Source: Pelagicoccus sp. SDUM812002 | GTDB taxonomy: Bacteria; Verrucomicrobiota; Verrucomicrobiia; Opitutales; Opitutaceae | Direction: 5' to 3' | Assembly (NCBI RefSeq): GCF_031127835.1 | Contig: NZ_JARXHX010000013.1 | Coordinates: forward strand, 62,001 to 126,000 | DNA length: 64,000 nt | In this document: positions 29,078 through 36,959 of the stretch, piece after piece | Position numbering within the stretch: position 1 is the first letter of the stretch | Layout: each line of letters opens with the position of its first letter | Notes under the pieces: model-generated | What the model was told of the DNA's origin: nothing | Database searches by the model: none | Seen by the model: only the letters and a program-made list of their open reading frames with translations | Made by a program: the position numbers and the translations under genes

Positions 29078-29670
29078 GCGTTTCTCTGGGCCACTATCTT
29101 TTCGGTATACTTGGCGATCAGATCAAACTCTAGGTTAACCGAATCCCCTTCAGAGCGTTCACCGATGGTGGTCACCTCCAAAGTATGCGGGATTAGCCAG
29201 ATTGTAATCAGACGATCCTCAACTTTCGCCACTGTGAGCGACATTCCATCGATTGCGATACATCCCTTGTAAACAAGGTACTTCTCGAATCCGTCCGGAA
29301 TCTCAATCTCCAGGATGACATCCTTACCTTCCGTACGCAGCGTCTTAATCTCGCCCACGCCATCGATGTGGCCCGATACAAAATGTCCGCCAACCCTTCC
29401 GTCAAATCGCAAGCTGCGCTCAAGATTCACCGACCTCCCCACTGCAATGTCGCGAAGGTTCGTCAGCCGGCGCGTCTCCTCCAAAACATCGAAGCTCAAG
29501 ACGCCTTCGCCGATTTCCACCACCGTGAGGCAGCAACCATTCACCGCAACGCTGTCGCCCAACGAAACGCCAGCGCCGACGACCTCTACTCCCACACGAT
29601 AACGCCATGATCCAGCGCGTTCTTCGCAAGACAAGACCCTGCCTTTTTCCTCTACGATTCCGGTAAACAT
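29074..29670 (-). CDS. ribE: Riboflavin synthase alpha chain
   Basis: A 198-residue enzyme that converts two 6,7-dimethyl-8-ribityllumazine molecules to riboflavin. It has the conserved start MFTGIVEEKG and two lumazine-binding repeats (1-95 and 96-195). Motifs include VNGCCLTV in the first repeat and GGHFVSGHIDG and IDGMSLTV in the second. The 3' end overlaps the UDG gene. I looked for an FMN riboswitch upstream and found none. The start is 164 bases from the divergent SatD-like gene, across the palindrome array. Confidence 0.95.
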   Translation of the reverse strand: MFTGIVEEKGRVLSCEERAGSWRYRVGVEVVGAGVSLGDSVAVNGCCLTVVEIGEGVLSFDVLEETRRLTNLRDIAVGRSVNLERSLRFDGRVGGHFVSGHIDGVGEIKTLRTEGKDVILEIEIPDGFEKYLVYKGCIAIDGMSLTVAKVEDRLITIWLIPHTLEVTTIGERSEGDSVNLEFDLIAKYTEKIVAQRNA

Positions 29671-29752
29671 AAAACCGGATCACCATGCCTATTGACTCCC
29701 TCCTGTCCAAGCTCAATTCGAGCCTTTTCTGAGCAAGTTTCGTATTGCTTCT

Positions 29753-29774
29753 TATAAACCTATATAGGTTTATA
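29753..29774. promoter_or_regulatory. Palindromic operator-like site 1
   Basis: A perfect 22-bp inverted repeat: TATAAACC, six bases TATATA, then GGTTTATA. Its centre lies at 29763.5. It is the most symmetrical of three such sites before the SatD-like gene. Confidence 0.8.
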
Positions 29775-29781
29775 TTACAAC

Positions 29782-29803
29782 TATAAACCTTTTATGGTTT
29801 ACT
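29782..29803. promoter_or_regulatory. Palindromic operator-like site 2
   Basis: The same design with TATAAACC, a six-base spacer TTTTAT and GGTTTACT. Its centre is exactly 29 bp from site 1. Confidence 0.75.
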
Positions 29804-29810
29804 TATAAGA

Positions 29811-29832
29811 TATAAACCTTTTTAAGTTTATC
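29811..29832. promoter_or_regulatory. Palindromic operator-like site 3, abutting a start codon
   Basis: TATAAACC, a six-base spacer TTTTTA and AGTTTATC. Its centre is exactly 29 bp from site 2, and it ends 2 bases before the GTG start at 29835. Occupancy would cover the place where a ribosome-binding site or promoter end should be. Confidence 0.75.
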
Positions 29833-29834
29833 TT

Positions 29835-30476
29835 GTGATTGCAGTACTCACAGGAGACATCGTAGGGTCGCAGGAGCTCAGCGAGTCTAAGCGCGAGCAG
29901 CTTCAGGCCTTCCTAGAAGAGACGGCAGCCAGCACGGACCTCAGCGCCAACATCGAGGTTTTCGCTGGAGACAGCTGGCAATGCGTCTGTCACGCGCCCG
30001 AATCAGCGATCCATCTCGCCGTGGCGATCCGTTCCCACCTCTTCGGCAAAAGAGGGATCGATACCCGCGTCAGCATCGGCATCGGCACCTACGAGAACCT
30101 CCGTCCCGAAAAGATCTCTCTCTCCCAGGGCGAAGCTTTCGTTCTTTCGGGAAGAGGTCTGGAGGAAATGCCACAGGAGCAGAGGCTCAGCATCCAATTT
30201 GGCGGCAATCTCCCTCTCCCCACCCAAGAACTCATCCACGCAAGCGTGCTGCTCCTGGACGGTATCACAGTCAACTGGACAGCTAAACAGGCACAAGCCG
30301 TCGCCCTCTCGGGAGGAAAGTTGAACCAATACGAACTAGCGGAAAAGTTTGATCCACCCATTTCCGCTCAAGCCTTCGGCAAGCACCTTGCCAAAGCCCG
30401 ATGGAAACTCATAAAACAAGCCCTCACATCCATTTCGCACGGACTGCACGAAGCTCTCAAAGAAACTGAGAAATAG
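29835..30476 (+). CDS. SatD-like protein: cyclase-fold N-domain with C-terminal helix-turn-helix
   Basis: A 213-residue protein of the SatD family. The start MIAVLTGDIVGS uses GTG and no Shine-Dalgarno. The N-terminal 115 residues follow the order of class III nucleotide-cyclase domains: TGDIVGS with a metal-type D8, GD at 45-46, RVSIGIG (78-84), GEAFVLSGRGLEEM (99-112). Typical substrate-specifying residues are not clearly present, so catalysis is doubtful. Residues 150-196 look like a helix-turn-helix (LNQYELAEKF, SAQAFGKHLAKARWKLI). The adjacent palindromes suggest it binds them and controls its own gene. A DUF3307 membrane protein gene follows 23 bases later. SatD/DUF3307 pairs are known in other bacteria but their function is not established. 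Confidence 0.8.
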   Translation: MIAVLTGDIVGSQELSESKREQLQAFLEETAASTDLSANIEVFAGDSWQCVCHAPESAIHLAVAIRSHLFGKRGIDTRVSIGIGTYENLRPEKISLSQGEAFVLSGRGLEEMPQEQRLSIQFGGNLPLPTQELIHASVLLLDGITVNWTAKQAQAVALSGGKLNQYELAEKFDPPISAQAFGKHLAKARWKLIKQALTSISHGLHEALKETEK

Positions 30477-30499
30477 CCCCAGAAAACCTGTCCCTTTTT

Positions 30500-31234
30500 A
30501 TGCCATCATTCGACCTCGCGCTCTTCGTCCCTCTGCTCGCCGCTCACCTCCTTTCGGATTTCGCCCTGCAGACAGACGCCATGGTCCGCACTAAGGACCG
30601 GCCCCTTACCTTCCTGCTGCACATTCTCATAACCGGACTCTGCGCTTACATCCTGCTAGGAGACTTTTCCGAGTGGCGCATCCCCTTGCTCGTAGTCGCC
30701 ACCCACGGCCTGGTCGACCTCCTGAAAATCCGGCTCACCGGACGCCTCATCGACGACTTGCCCGCATTTCTCTTCGACCAAGCTGCCCACCTCGCCGTCA
30801 TCTTCGCCATCAGCGCCATCGATTGGTCCCGCATCGGCATCTTCGAACCATGGTGGCTCGGCCAAAACCCCGTCTCATACCTGCAAACCCTCGTCGTAAT
30901 CTCCGGCCTCATAGCCAATACCCTCGCCGCCGGACATTTCATCGCCAAGGCTCTCCCCAAGATGCTTTCTACCAATCCGCAACAGCTCCATCAAGACAGT
31001 GGGCTCAACGGAGCCGGTCGCTACATCGGGCACCTCGAACGCACTTTGCTGCTGATATTCGTCTATAGCGGACAACTTTCCGCCGCTGGACTCCTGATTG
31101 CCGCTAAGTCTGTCCTGCGCTTCCAAAAAGCCAACGAAAGCCGTCGAGAAACCGAATACATTCTCGTCGGCACCCTCCTCAGCTTCACGGTCGGAATCGT
31201 TCTCGCATTCGCGACCAAGCAATTGATGCAGTAG
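30500..31234 (+). CDS. DUF3307 membrane protein
   Basis: A 244-residue polytopic membrane protein. The N-terminal DUF3307 domain has the motif LLAAHLLSDFALQTDAMVRTK and LLHILITGL, with conserved His residues (H16, H41 and H70) in membrane helices, then about three further helices (for example 126-150, 183-205, 222-240). It is in an operon with the SatD-like gene. Function unknown; the His pattern would fit metal binding or a membrane enzyme, but this is only inference. It converges on the dehydrogenase gene with a 7-base gap and no visible terminator. Confidence 0.88.
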   Translation: MPSFDLALFVPLLAAHLLSDFALQTDAMVRTKDRPLTFLLHILITGLCAYILLGDFSEWRIPLLVVATHGLVDLLKIRLTGRLIDDLPAFLFDQAAHLAVIFAISAIDWSRIGIFEPWWLGQNPVSYLQTLVVISGLIANTLAAGHFIAKALPKMLSTNPQQLHQDSGLNGAGRYIGHLERTLLLIFVYSGQLSAAGLLIAAKSVLRFQKANESRRETEYILVGTLLSFTVGIVLAFATKQLMQ

Positions 31235-31241
31235 AACAGAC

Positions 31242-32126
31242 TTATTCCCGTTCCCAAAAGAGTCGGAACAAAGCCTGCGTCCCGTCTTCTTCGCCGCCTG
31301 TTGCAACCAACTCGTCAAACAGTCGCTTAGCCATCGCCAAGCCCGAGAGTTCGAGCTGCATTTCTTCCGCCGACTCGAGCGCGATCTTCATGTCCTTCAC
31401 AAAATGCTTCACGAAAAAGCCTGGCGAGTAATCTCCCTTCAAGGCCCGCGGCACTAGATTGCTCAGGCTCCAGCTCCCAGCCGCGCCCGCAGAAATGCTT
31501 TCCAACACCGTTTCTGCATCGAGCCCCGCTTTTTTGGCGTAAGCCATCGACTCTCCGATCGCGACCATCCCGCCCGCGATCGCGATCTGATTACACATTT
31601 TCGTATGCTGACCCGAACCCGCTTCGCCTTGGTAAACGATATTTTTGCCCATAGCTGCGAGAATGGGCTTCGCCTTTTCAAAATCGATCCTCGCACCGCC
31701 CACCATGATCGAGAGACATGCCTCACGCGCGCCGAGATCACCTCCCGAAACTGGTGCATCCAAAACGCCGATACCACGGCGTCCCGCCACCTCAGCGATC
31801 CGCTGGGCAAGCAATGGACTGGATGTCGTCATATCTACAGCAATCGCACCCTCTCCCAAAGCTGAGACGATCCCCCTCTCTCCAAGGTAGATCGCCTCCA
31901 CATCACTCGGATAACCCACGATCGTGATGACAACATCCGCGCCCTGAGCTGCCTCGAAAGGCGAGTCCTTCCAGACTGCCCCCGCTTCGACAAGGGCGTC
32001 CGCCTTGGAGCGTGTTCGATTGTATACGCAAACCGGATACCCAGCCGCGAGCAAATGTCCGGCCATGCTCGCTCCCATCACTCCCGTACCGATAAACGCA
32101 ATCTTCTGCTTAGCTGAATTCTCCAT
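31242..32126 (-). CDS. NAD(P)-dependent beta-hydroxyacid dehydrogenase family oxidoreductase
   Basis: About 294 residues. The Rossmann motif is IAFIGTGVMGASMAGHL near the N-terminus, the substrate motif is DAPVSGGDLGA, and the catalytic lysine lies in GQHTKMCNQ; these place it with 3-hydroxyisobutyrate, tartronate semialdehyde and glyoxylate reductases. The substrate cannot be told from sequence. The start at 32126 is preferred over the in-frame ATG at 32162, because family members begin shortly before the Rossmann motif; neither has a good ribosome-binding site. It lies downstream of the aldolase gene and its terminator, so is probably separately transcribed. Confidence 0.9.
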   Translation of the reverse strand: MENSAKQKIAFIGTGVMGASMAGHLLAAGYPVCVYNRTRSKADALVEAGAVWKDSPFEAAQGADVVITIVGYPSDVEAIYLGERGIVSALGEGAIAVDMTTSSPLLAQRIAEVAGRRGIGVLDAPVSGGDLGAREACLSIMVGGARIDFEKAKPILAAMGKNIVYQGEAGSGQHTKMCNQIAIAGGMVAIGESMAYAKKAGLDAETVLESISAGAAGSWSLSNLVPRALKGDYSPGFFVKHFVKDMKIALESAEEMQLELSGLAMAKRLFDELVATGGEEDGTQALFRLFWERE

Positions 32127-32261
32127 AGCCGCCGACTCTGACAGCTCGCCTATTCTTCGCAAGAACAGGATCCCAATCGTAGCCCGGAGCTTCGGCCCGA
32201 GGCCGCAGAGATTGAATATTGCAAATCGGGACCGGGATGAAGATCCGCGCTACGAAACCAC

Positions 32262-32294
32262 AAAAAACCGGTTCCCTAACGGAAACCGGTTTTC
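32262..32294 (-). terminator. Intrinsic terminator of the fructose-bisphosphate aldolase gene
   Basis: On the minus strand AAAACCGGTTTCC, loop GTTAG, GGAACCGGTTTT followed by TT, with one bulged base. It lies about 30 bases after the aldolase stop. The A/T flanks on both sides could allow bidirectional use. Confidence 0.85.
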
Positions 32295-32322
32295 AAATAT
32301 GTACCTAAACTGTAACTACAGC

Positions 32323-33354
32323 TTATACAGTGCCGAAGATGGTCTTGCCTTCGGAGAGAAGGTCGGACGCTGCTTCCTGAAGACGCTTAGCCATGCTCGC
32401 TTCGCCCTTCTTGAGGTAGCCGCGTGGGTCGTAGGTTTTTTTGTTACCAACTTCGCCGTCGATCTTGAGCACACCTTCAATGTTGCTGCAGATGTGGGTG
32501 ACGATTGGGCGTGTGAACGCGTATTGAGTGTCGGTATCGATGTTCATCTTGACCACACCGTAGTCGAGCGTTTCACGGATGTCGGAAAGCTCGGAACCGG
32601 AACCGCCATGGAAGACGAGGTCCATTTCCGCTTCTACGCCATGCTTGTCCATAACAGCCTTCTGACCGTCGCGGAGGATCGTTGGCTTAAGCTTAACAGA
32701 ACCTGGCTTGTAAGCACCATGCACGTTTCCGAAAGTCGCAGCGAAAAGGAAGCGACCGATTGGCTGGAGGGCTTCGTAAACGTCGACCATATCACCAGGA
32801 GTAGTGTAGAGCTTGTCGATCGGTAGGCCAGAAGTGTCGTGTCCGTCTTCTTCGCCGCCTACGCAGCCAGCTTCTACTTCAAGGATGATACCGAGATCTG
32901 CACACTCCTTGAGGAGTTCCTTGGAGATCTTGAGGTTTTCTTCGAGCGCCACGACCGAGCCGTCAAACATGTGAGACTGGAAGAGCGGCCCCTTGCCTTC
33001 AGCAACGCGCTTGCGGGACGCCTCGAGGAGCGGCTTGAGGAAACTGTCGACCTTCTCCGGGTGGCAGTGGTCCGTGTGGAGAGCTACGAGTACGTCGTAC
33101 TTTTCAGCGAGCAGATGAGTTGCCTCCGCCAAAACGATCGCGCCAAAGGCTGCGTCAGCTACGTTGAGGCCGGATGCGAACTGACCGCCGCCGGTGGAAA
33201 CTTGGATGATACCGTCTGTCTTCGAGTCAGCAAAAGCCTTGAGGGCTGCGTTGATCGTCGTGAGTGACGTGATATTTACGGCTGGGTATGCGTAGCCTCC
33301 CTTTTGGGCGGCATCCAACATCGCTTCGTACTGTTTAGGTGTTGCGACTGGCAT
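32323..33354 (-). CDS. fba: Class II fructose-bisphosphate aldolase
   Basis: A 343-residue zinc aldolase of the FbaA type, interconverting fructose-1,6-bisphosphate with glyceraldehyde-3-phosphate and dihydroxyacetone phosphate in glycolysis and gluconeogenesis. Zinc and active-site signatures are visible: VALHTDHCHPEK, LEVEAGCVGGEEDG, FGNVHG and LVFHGGSGS, with the Na/phosphate loop NIDTDTQYAF. Length and the conserved N-terminus (PKQYEAML) agree. It is single, with a strong terminator downstream and a 279-base gap upstream to the divergent BLUF gene. Confidence 0.96.
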   Translation of the reverse strand: MPVATPKQYEAMLDAAQKGGYAYPAVNITSLTTINAALKAFADSKTDGIIQVSTGGGQFASGLNVADAAFGAIVLAEATHLLAEKYDVLVALHTDHCHPEKVDSFLKPLLEASRKRVAEGKGPLFQSHMFDGSVVALEENLKISKELLKECADLGIILEVEAGCVGGEEDGHDTSGLPIDKLYTTPGDMVDVYEALQPIGRFLFAATFGNVHGAYKPGSVKLKPTILRDGQKAVMDKHGVEAEMDLVFHGGSGSELSDIRETLDYGVVKMNIDTDTQYAFTRPIVTHICSNIEGVLKIDGEVGNKKTYDPRGYLKKGEASMAKRLQEAASDLLSEGKTIFGTV

Positions 33355-33633
33355 TGATTTTTTAGATTAGATGTTCTAATTTATTTTCCTCCCTATCAGT
33401 AGAGAGGCTGATTACTGTACTAAGAAAATGTTCACCTTCAACCAAAATCGCCCCGACAACAGCGCATAACTGCGGATAGCATCCAGAGGAAGGCTTTCCA
33501 ACAGGTATTGGGACCGCAACACATCTGTTTTACTGCACCATCAAGCGGGACTGATAACTTGCCAAGCCCTTCCGCTTTCTTTAGCAATCTCCTGTCTATC
33601 GATATCCCTCAACCGAGTACAAAACCCGATACT

Positions 33634-34095
33634 ATGTCTAACTGCCGCCTGATCTATCGAAGTACCGCCGAAGAAGAAACGCTCTCCAACGAGGAGCTGG
33701 CCAAACTTCAGTACAGCAGCGTATCCAACAACAACGCTCTCGGCATCTCAGGAATACTAGTCCTATCAGGTGACCAATTTTTGCAGGTGCTCGAGGGAAA
33801 CAGCACGCGGGTCAATGAGCTCTACCTCAAAATCGCCCAAGATCCGCGGCACCATTCGATTCAGCTAATCTCGTTCGAGAGTATCACCGAACGCTATTTC
33901 AGCGACTGGGGAATGCGACTGATCGACCTCTACGACCTTCCGTTGCAACCACGTAAGTTCCTCATGCAGAAGTACCCAAGCGTGGACGACGCAATCTGCA
34001 TCCCCACCCAGCTAAATCTCGTCTATGCCCTACTGCTCGATGCCAAAATGTTTTGCCTGTCCGAACCTTGGGAAAACAGCCCCGCGGACGTTTGA
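33634..34095 (+). CDS. BLUF-domain blue-light photoreceptor
   Basis: A 153-residue stand-alone BLUF protein that should bind FAD and sense blue light. Key residues are Y8 in RLIYRS, an Asn in the SNNNALGISG stretch (32-34), Q51 in FLQVLEG and the W in SDWGMRLIDL, which together form the flavin hydrogen-bond network. About 55 residues beyond the BLUF core are helical, with no effector domain, so output must go through a partner protein. The frame is open to 33508, but the ATG at 33634 lies just before the domain. It converges on the GH2 gene with a 7-base gap. Confidence 0.93.
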   Translation: MSNCRLIYRSTAEEETLSNEELAKLQYSSVSNNNALGISGILVLSGDQFLQVLEGNSTRVNELYLKIAQDPRHHSIQLISFESITERYFSDWGMRLIDLYDLPLQPRKFLMQKYPSVDDAICIPTQLNLVYALLLDAKMFCLSEPWENSPADV

Positions 34096-34102
34096 GAGTG
34101 GC

Positions 34103-36298
34103 CTAGTCCTGCTGGTAGCAAAAAACGTATTCAGAATTCCAGTCCGGGCGCCCTTCTACTCTTAAGATGAGCTTGAAGGTCTGTTCGTCGATCTCCGGGA
34201 CGAGAAAACGCAATATCGGCCCGACCCGGTTCTCTCCCTCTTCGAGAGCGTCGAAATACCACCCGAGCACGAAGCTCTCATCGTCTCCAAATCGTAGATA
34301 CGCCTCCACTCGATCGCCCTTCACCGCGTTCGGACCATCGTGCAATATCCAAAGCTCCGCTTCGAAAAGCTCGCCCGCTCGCCACGAAAAACGTTTCACC
34401 CGGGCTGACGCCAGGGTCGCCCGACAGCTCTGACGTACGGCGCGTAGCGAAGGCTTCGGCTCGCAAGGCCAAGAAATCAGGCTATTGTTAGCCGCAGCGG
34501 GCCAAGGCTCGTTGAAACACCAATTGATGGCCATCGAACAATAAGGCTTCTGACGCCGCGCCTCCTCGTAAATCCCCTTCAATCCCTCAGCCTGTAGCAG
34601 CTGGCCCCATTCTACCAACTCCTCGATCGATTCTGGGCGCCCGAAGTAATGCTCTACCGTCGGCATGCAAAGCCAAGATTCCTCATCCGCTTCCCAAGCC
34701 CCAAAACCATGCCGCAGTTCCCACACCCCGCCCTTCTTCGGCGGAAACAAATCCTTCTCCCGGATAAGGCTCCTCAACTTTTCGGCAGAAGCCGGGGCTG
34801 GAATCCCAAACTCCACATAAGCCGAGTTGCGCGCTTTCTGAAATACCTCGAAACACTCCTTGCCGCGGGAATCCCGAAACAAATACCCGCCATGCCCCGC
34901 GCCCATGATCGGGGAAGTCGGCAGGAAGGGTGTATCTGGATCAAGCTCCAAGCAAACCTTGTTGAGCAAACGGATTGCCTTGGACTGGTCAGTCATCCCC
35001 GACCAGGAATTGTATAACTCATTTCCCCCGCACCAGATAACGACGGACGGATGAGGCTTCAGCTGTTTAACGATAGCTTCCGCCTCTTGCCCGAGCGTAT
35101 CCAAAAACTCGAGACTCTCCGCATACTTGTTGCAGGCAAGCGGAAAATCCTGCCAAACCATAATCCCCAAGCGATCGCATAGTTCGAAAAAAGACGGTTT
35201 TCCTATCGCCGCACCACCCCAGCAACGAAGCAAGTTGAAATTGCAACCAGCGGCTTTCTCGAGCAACGGCCGATAAGCATCCTCGCCTGCGACGCCAGGA
35301 AACACGTCCGGAGCGACCCAATTGGATCCCTTCACGAAAATTCGACGCCCGTTCACCTCCAGAGCCATCGGAGCCACGCTGCGCGTTTTGGGCATCTCAG
35401 GGGTTTCGTCCCAAGCCCCCTCGTTCATCACCAGCCGAGAGGTACGAAACCCGATGCTTTGCGAACGTGTATCCAGCAGCAGACCATCGACGTCGTGCAG
35501 GGAGATAGTGAGACTGTACAACGACTGATTTCCGTATCCACGCGGCCACCACAGCTCTGGTTCATGAACCTCGCAAAATCCGTCCACCAGCGACTGGTTT
35601 TCCAGATTGATCGCCTCTCCGTCCACCATATCCCCATCTGGGCCAATCAAATTCCACTCGAAAACTCCGCTCGATGCTTGGCTCAGCTCTATGGACAAAT
35701 CGAGCTTCACCAAAGCTAGGTCTTCTTCGAGCACGTAGTCAAAGTAAAGCTCGCGAATGTGTTCTGCCTTACGGACCTCCAAATAGGTGAGACGCCAAAT
35801 CCCAGAAGGCACCAACCTCGGATGAAAGTCCCATCCGTAGCTCACCGCAGGTTTCACCGAACTGCTCGCTTCAATACGACCCTCCCCGAGTCCCGAGTCT
35901 GGTATCGGAAATATAACTACCTCTATCTTCTCCCCCGGTCTAGCGATTTCGGTTAAATCGATTTCCACCGGACTAAACATCCCTTCCTGTGCAAACAGAG
36001 TACGATCGCCCAAACGCACCAAAAAGCGGTAATCGATGCCACCGGAAACGAAAAATAGCCGCTCCCCCTTCAATTCATTCAACCTAGGCAACTCAGCCTC
36101 GTATACCCAATACACCTTTTCCATCCAAGCGTAGCGACCAAAGTCGCCATCCTGCCAAAAATGCGGCCAACCTTCCGCCCGCGCCCAATCAAGCTGCACC
36201 GCCCCAGGCACCGAGGCAGCAACGAGTTTCTCCGGCCTTATGCTCGGATCGGAGGTGTATCCGACTTTCCATTCAAGATTGTATCGATTTTGAGGCAT
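34103..36298 (-). CDS. Glycoside hydrolase family 2, beta-mannosidase-like
   Basis: About 731 residues with the GH2 order: sugar-binding domain (1-170), immunoglobulin-like domain (about 180-285), and a TIM barrel (about 290-600) with C-terminal beta domains. The acid/base is in VVIWCGGNELYNSW and the likely nucleophile in YVEFG, matching beta-mannosidases more than beta-galactosidases. No signal peptide is evident, so it would act in the cytoplasm on short imported mannosides. ATG 36298 is chosen over an upstream in-frame TTG at 36310. No transporter is adjacent. Confidence 0.87.
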   Translation of the reverse strand: MPQNRYNLEWKVGYTSDPSIRPEKLVAASVPGAVQLDWARAEGWPHFWQDGDFGRYAWMEKVYWVYEAELPRLNELKGERLFFVSGGIDYRFLVRLGDRTLFAQEGMFSPVEIDLTEIARPGEKIEVVIFPIPDSGLGEGRIEASSSVKPAVSYGWDFHPRLVPSGIWRLTYLEVRKAEHIRELYFDYVLEEDLALVKLDLSIELSQASSGVFEWNLIGPDGDMVDGEAINLENQSLVDGFCEVHEPELWWPRGYGNQSLYSLTISLHDVDGLLLDTRSQSIGFRTSRLVMNEGAWDETPEMPKTRSVAPMALEVNGRRIFVKGSNWVAPDVFPGVAGEDAYRPLLEKAAGCNFNLLRCWGGAAIGKPSFFELCDRLGIMVWQDFPLACNKYAESLEFLDTLGQEAEAIVKQLKPHPSVVIWCGGNELYNSWSGMTDQSKAIRLLNKVCLELDPDTPFLPTSPIMGAGHGGYLFRDSRGKECFEVFQKARNSAYVEFGIPAPASAEKLRSLIREKDLFPPKKGGVWELRHGFGAWEADEESWLCMPTVEHYFGRPESIEELVEWGQLLQAEGLKGIYEEARRQKPYCSMAINWCFNEPWPAAANNSLISWPCEPKPSLRAVRQSCRATLASARVKRFSWRAGELFEAELWILHDGPNAVKGDRVEAYLRFGDDESFVLGWYFDALEEGENRVGPILRFLVPEIDEQTFKLILRVEGRPDWNSEYVFCYQQD

Positions 36299-36403
36299 AG
36301 CTTGGGGCAAAGGGAATTCCAGCGTCCAAACCTCTAGCTTCCAAATTCAGTTCTCGCAACCTTTTGCGCAAAAAGTGAAAACCTTTCCTCCCAAAGGACA
36401 GAA

Positions 36404-36934
36404 ATGAACCAAGCCGATCCTTCCCATCCGAAATTCCAGTCCATCGCTCGCGCCTCGATCCTATCCAGTATCGAGAACAAACACACCCAATACGTCGCCA
36501 TGGCAGACCGCCGTGCCCAAGGATTGCTTACCATGGCGGCCATCCTCGCACCTGTGGCGATTTCCCGCATTAACGTAGCTGCATTCTTTCCCTCGGTCGT
36601 AGTTTTTCTGGTGGGGGCCGCCATCACCATCATTGCCGCAACCCTTTGCCTTTTCCCAAAACGCTTTCGCCGCATCAAAGCCGACGACCGCTTCCCCTTG
36701 CACTTCTCCTATATCAGTCGCCAGAATCGAGACGACTACCTCGCCCAAATGAGCGAGATCATCGAAGATACCACCGAACTCTCTAAAGAAGTCGCGAAGG
36801 ATCTCTACCACCTCAGCCACGATGTGCTCATCCCTAAATTTCGGTGGCTGAGAATAGCTTACGCCTCCTTTGTCGGCAGCCTCTGCCTGTCCCTCATCCT
36901 GCTGATCTACAACGTTCTTCGAGCCGCCCAATAA
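36404..36934 (+). CDS. Pycsar-effector-like three-helix membrane protein (DUF5706/PycTM type)
   Basis: A 176-residue protein with two close membrane helices (about 41-56 and 62-84), a cytoplasmic helical stretch (about 90-150) and a third membrane helix (152-172). The N-terminal helix motif YVAMADRRAQGLLTMAA and the closing DLYHLSHDVLIPKFRWLRIAYASF are typical of the PycTM/DUF5706 family. In known Pycsar anti-phage systems such proteins damage the membrane when bound to a cyclic nucleotide. No pyrimidine cyclase gene is adjacent, so this may be an orphan with another role. It is 25 bases from the FMN enzyme gene. Confidence 0.75.
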   Translation: MNQADPSHPKFQSIARASILSSIENKHTQYVAMADRRAQGLLTMAAILAPVAISRINVAAFFPSVVVFLVGAAITIIAATLCLFPKRFRRIKADDRFPLHFSYISRQNRDDYLAQMSEIIEDTTELSKEVAKDLYHLSHDVLIPKFRWLRIAYASFVGSLCLSLILLIYNVLRAAQ

Positions 36935-36959
36935 GCCGAGTTCACTCTTCAACCATCCC

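Noticed and set aside
29671-29752. An FMN riboswitch upstream of riboflavin synthase
   Set aside because: The leader is short and the conserved AGGGTG/GGNNNGAC-type elements of the FMN aptamer are not seen.
29753-29832. A short CRISPR-like array
   Set aside because: Repeat units are palindromic 22-mers with only 7 bases between them, there are only three, and no cas genes are present. Tandem operators explain them better.
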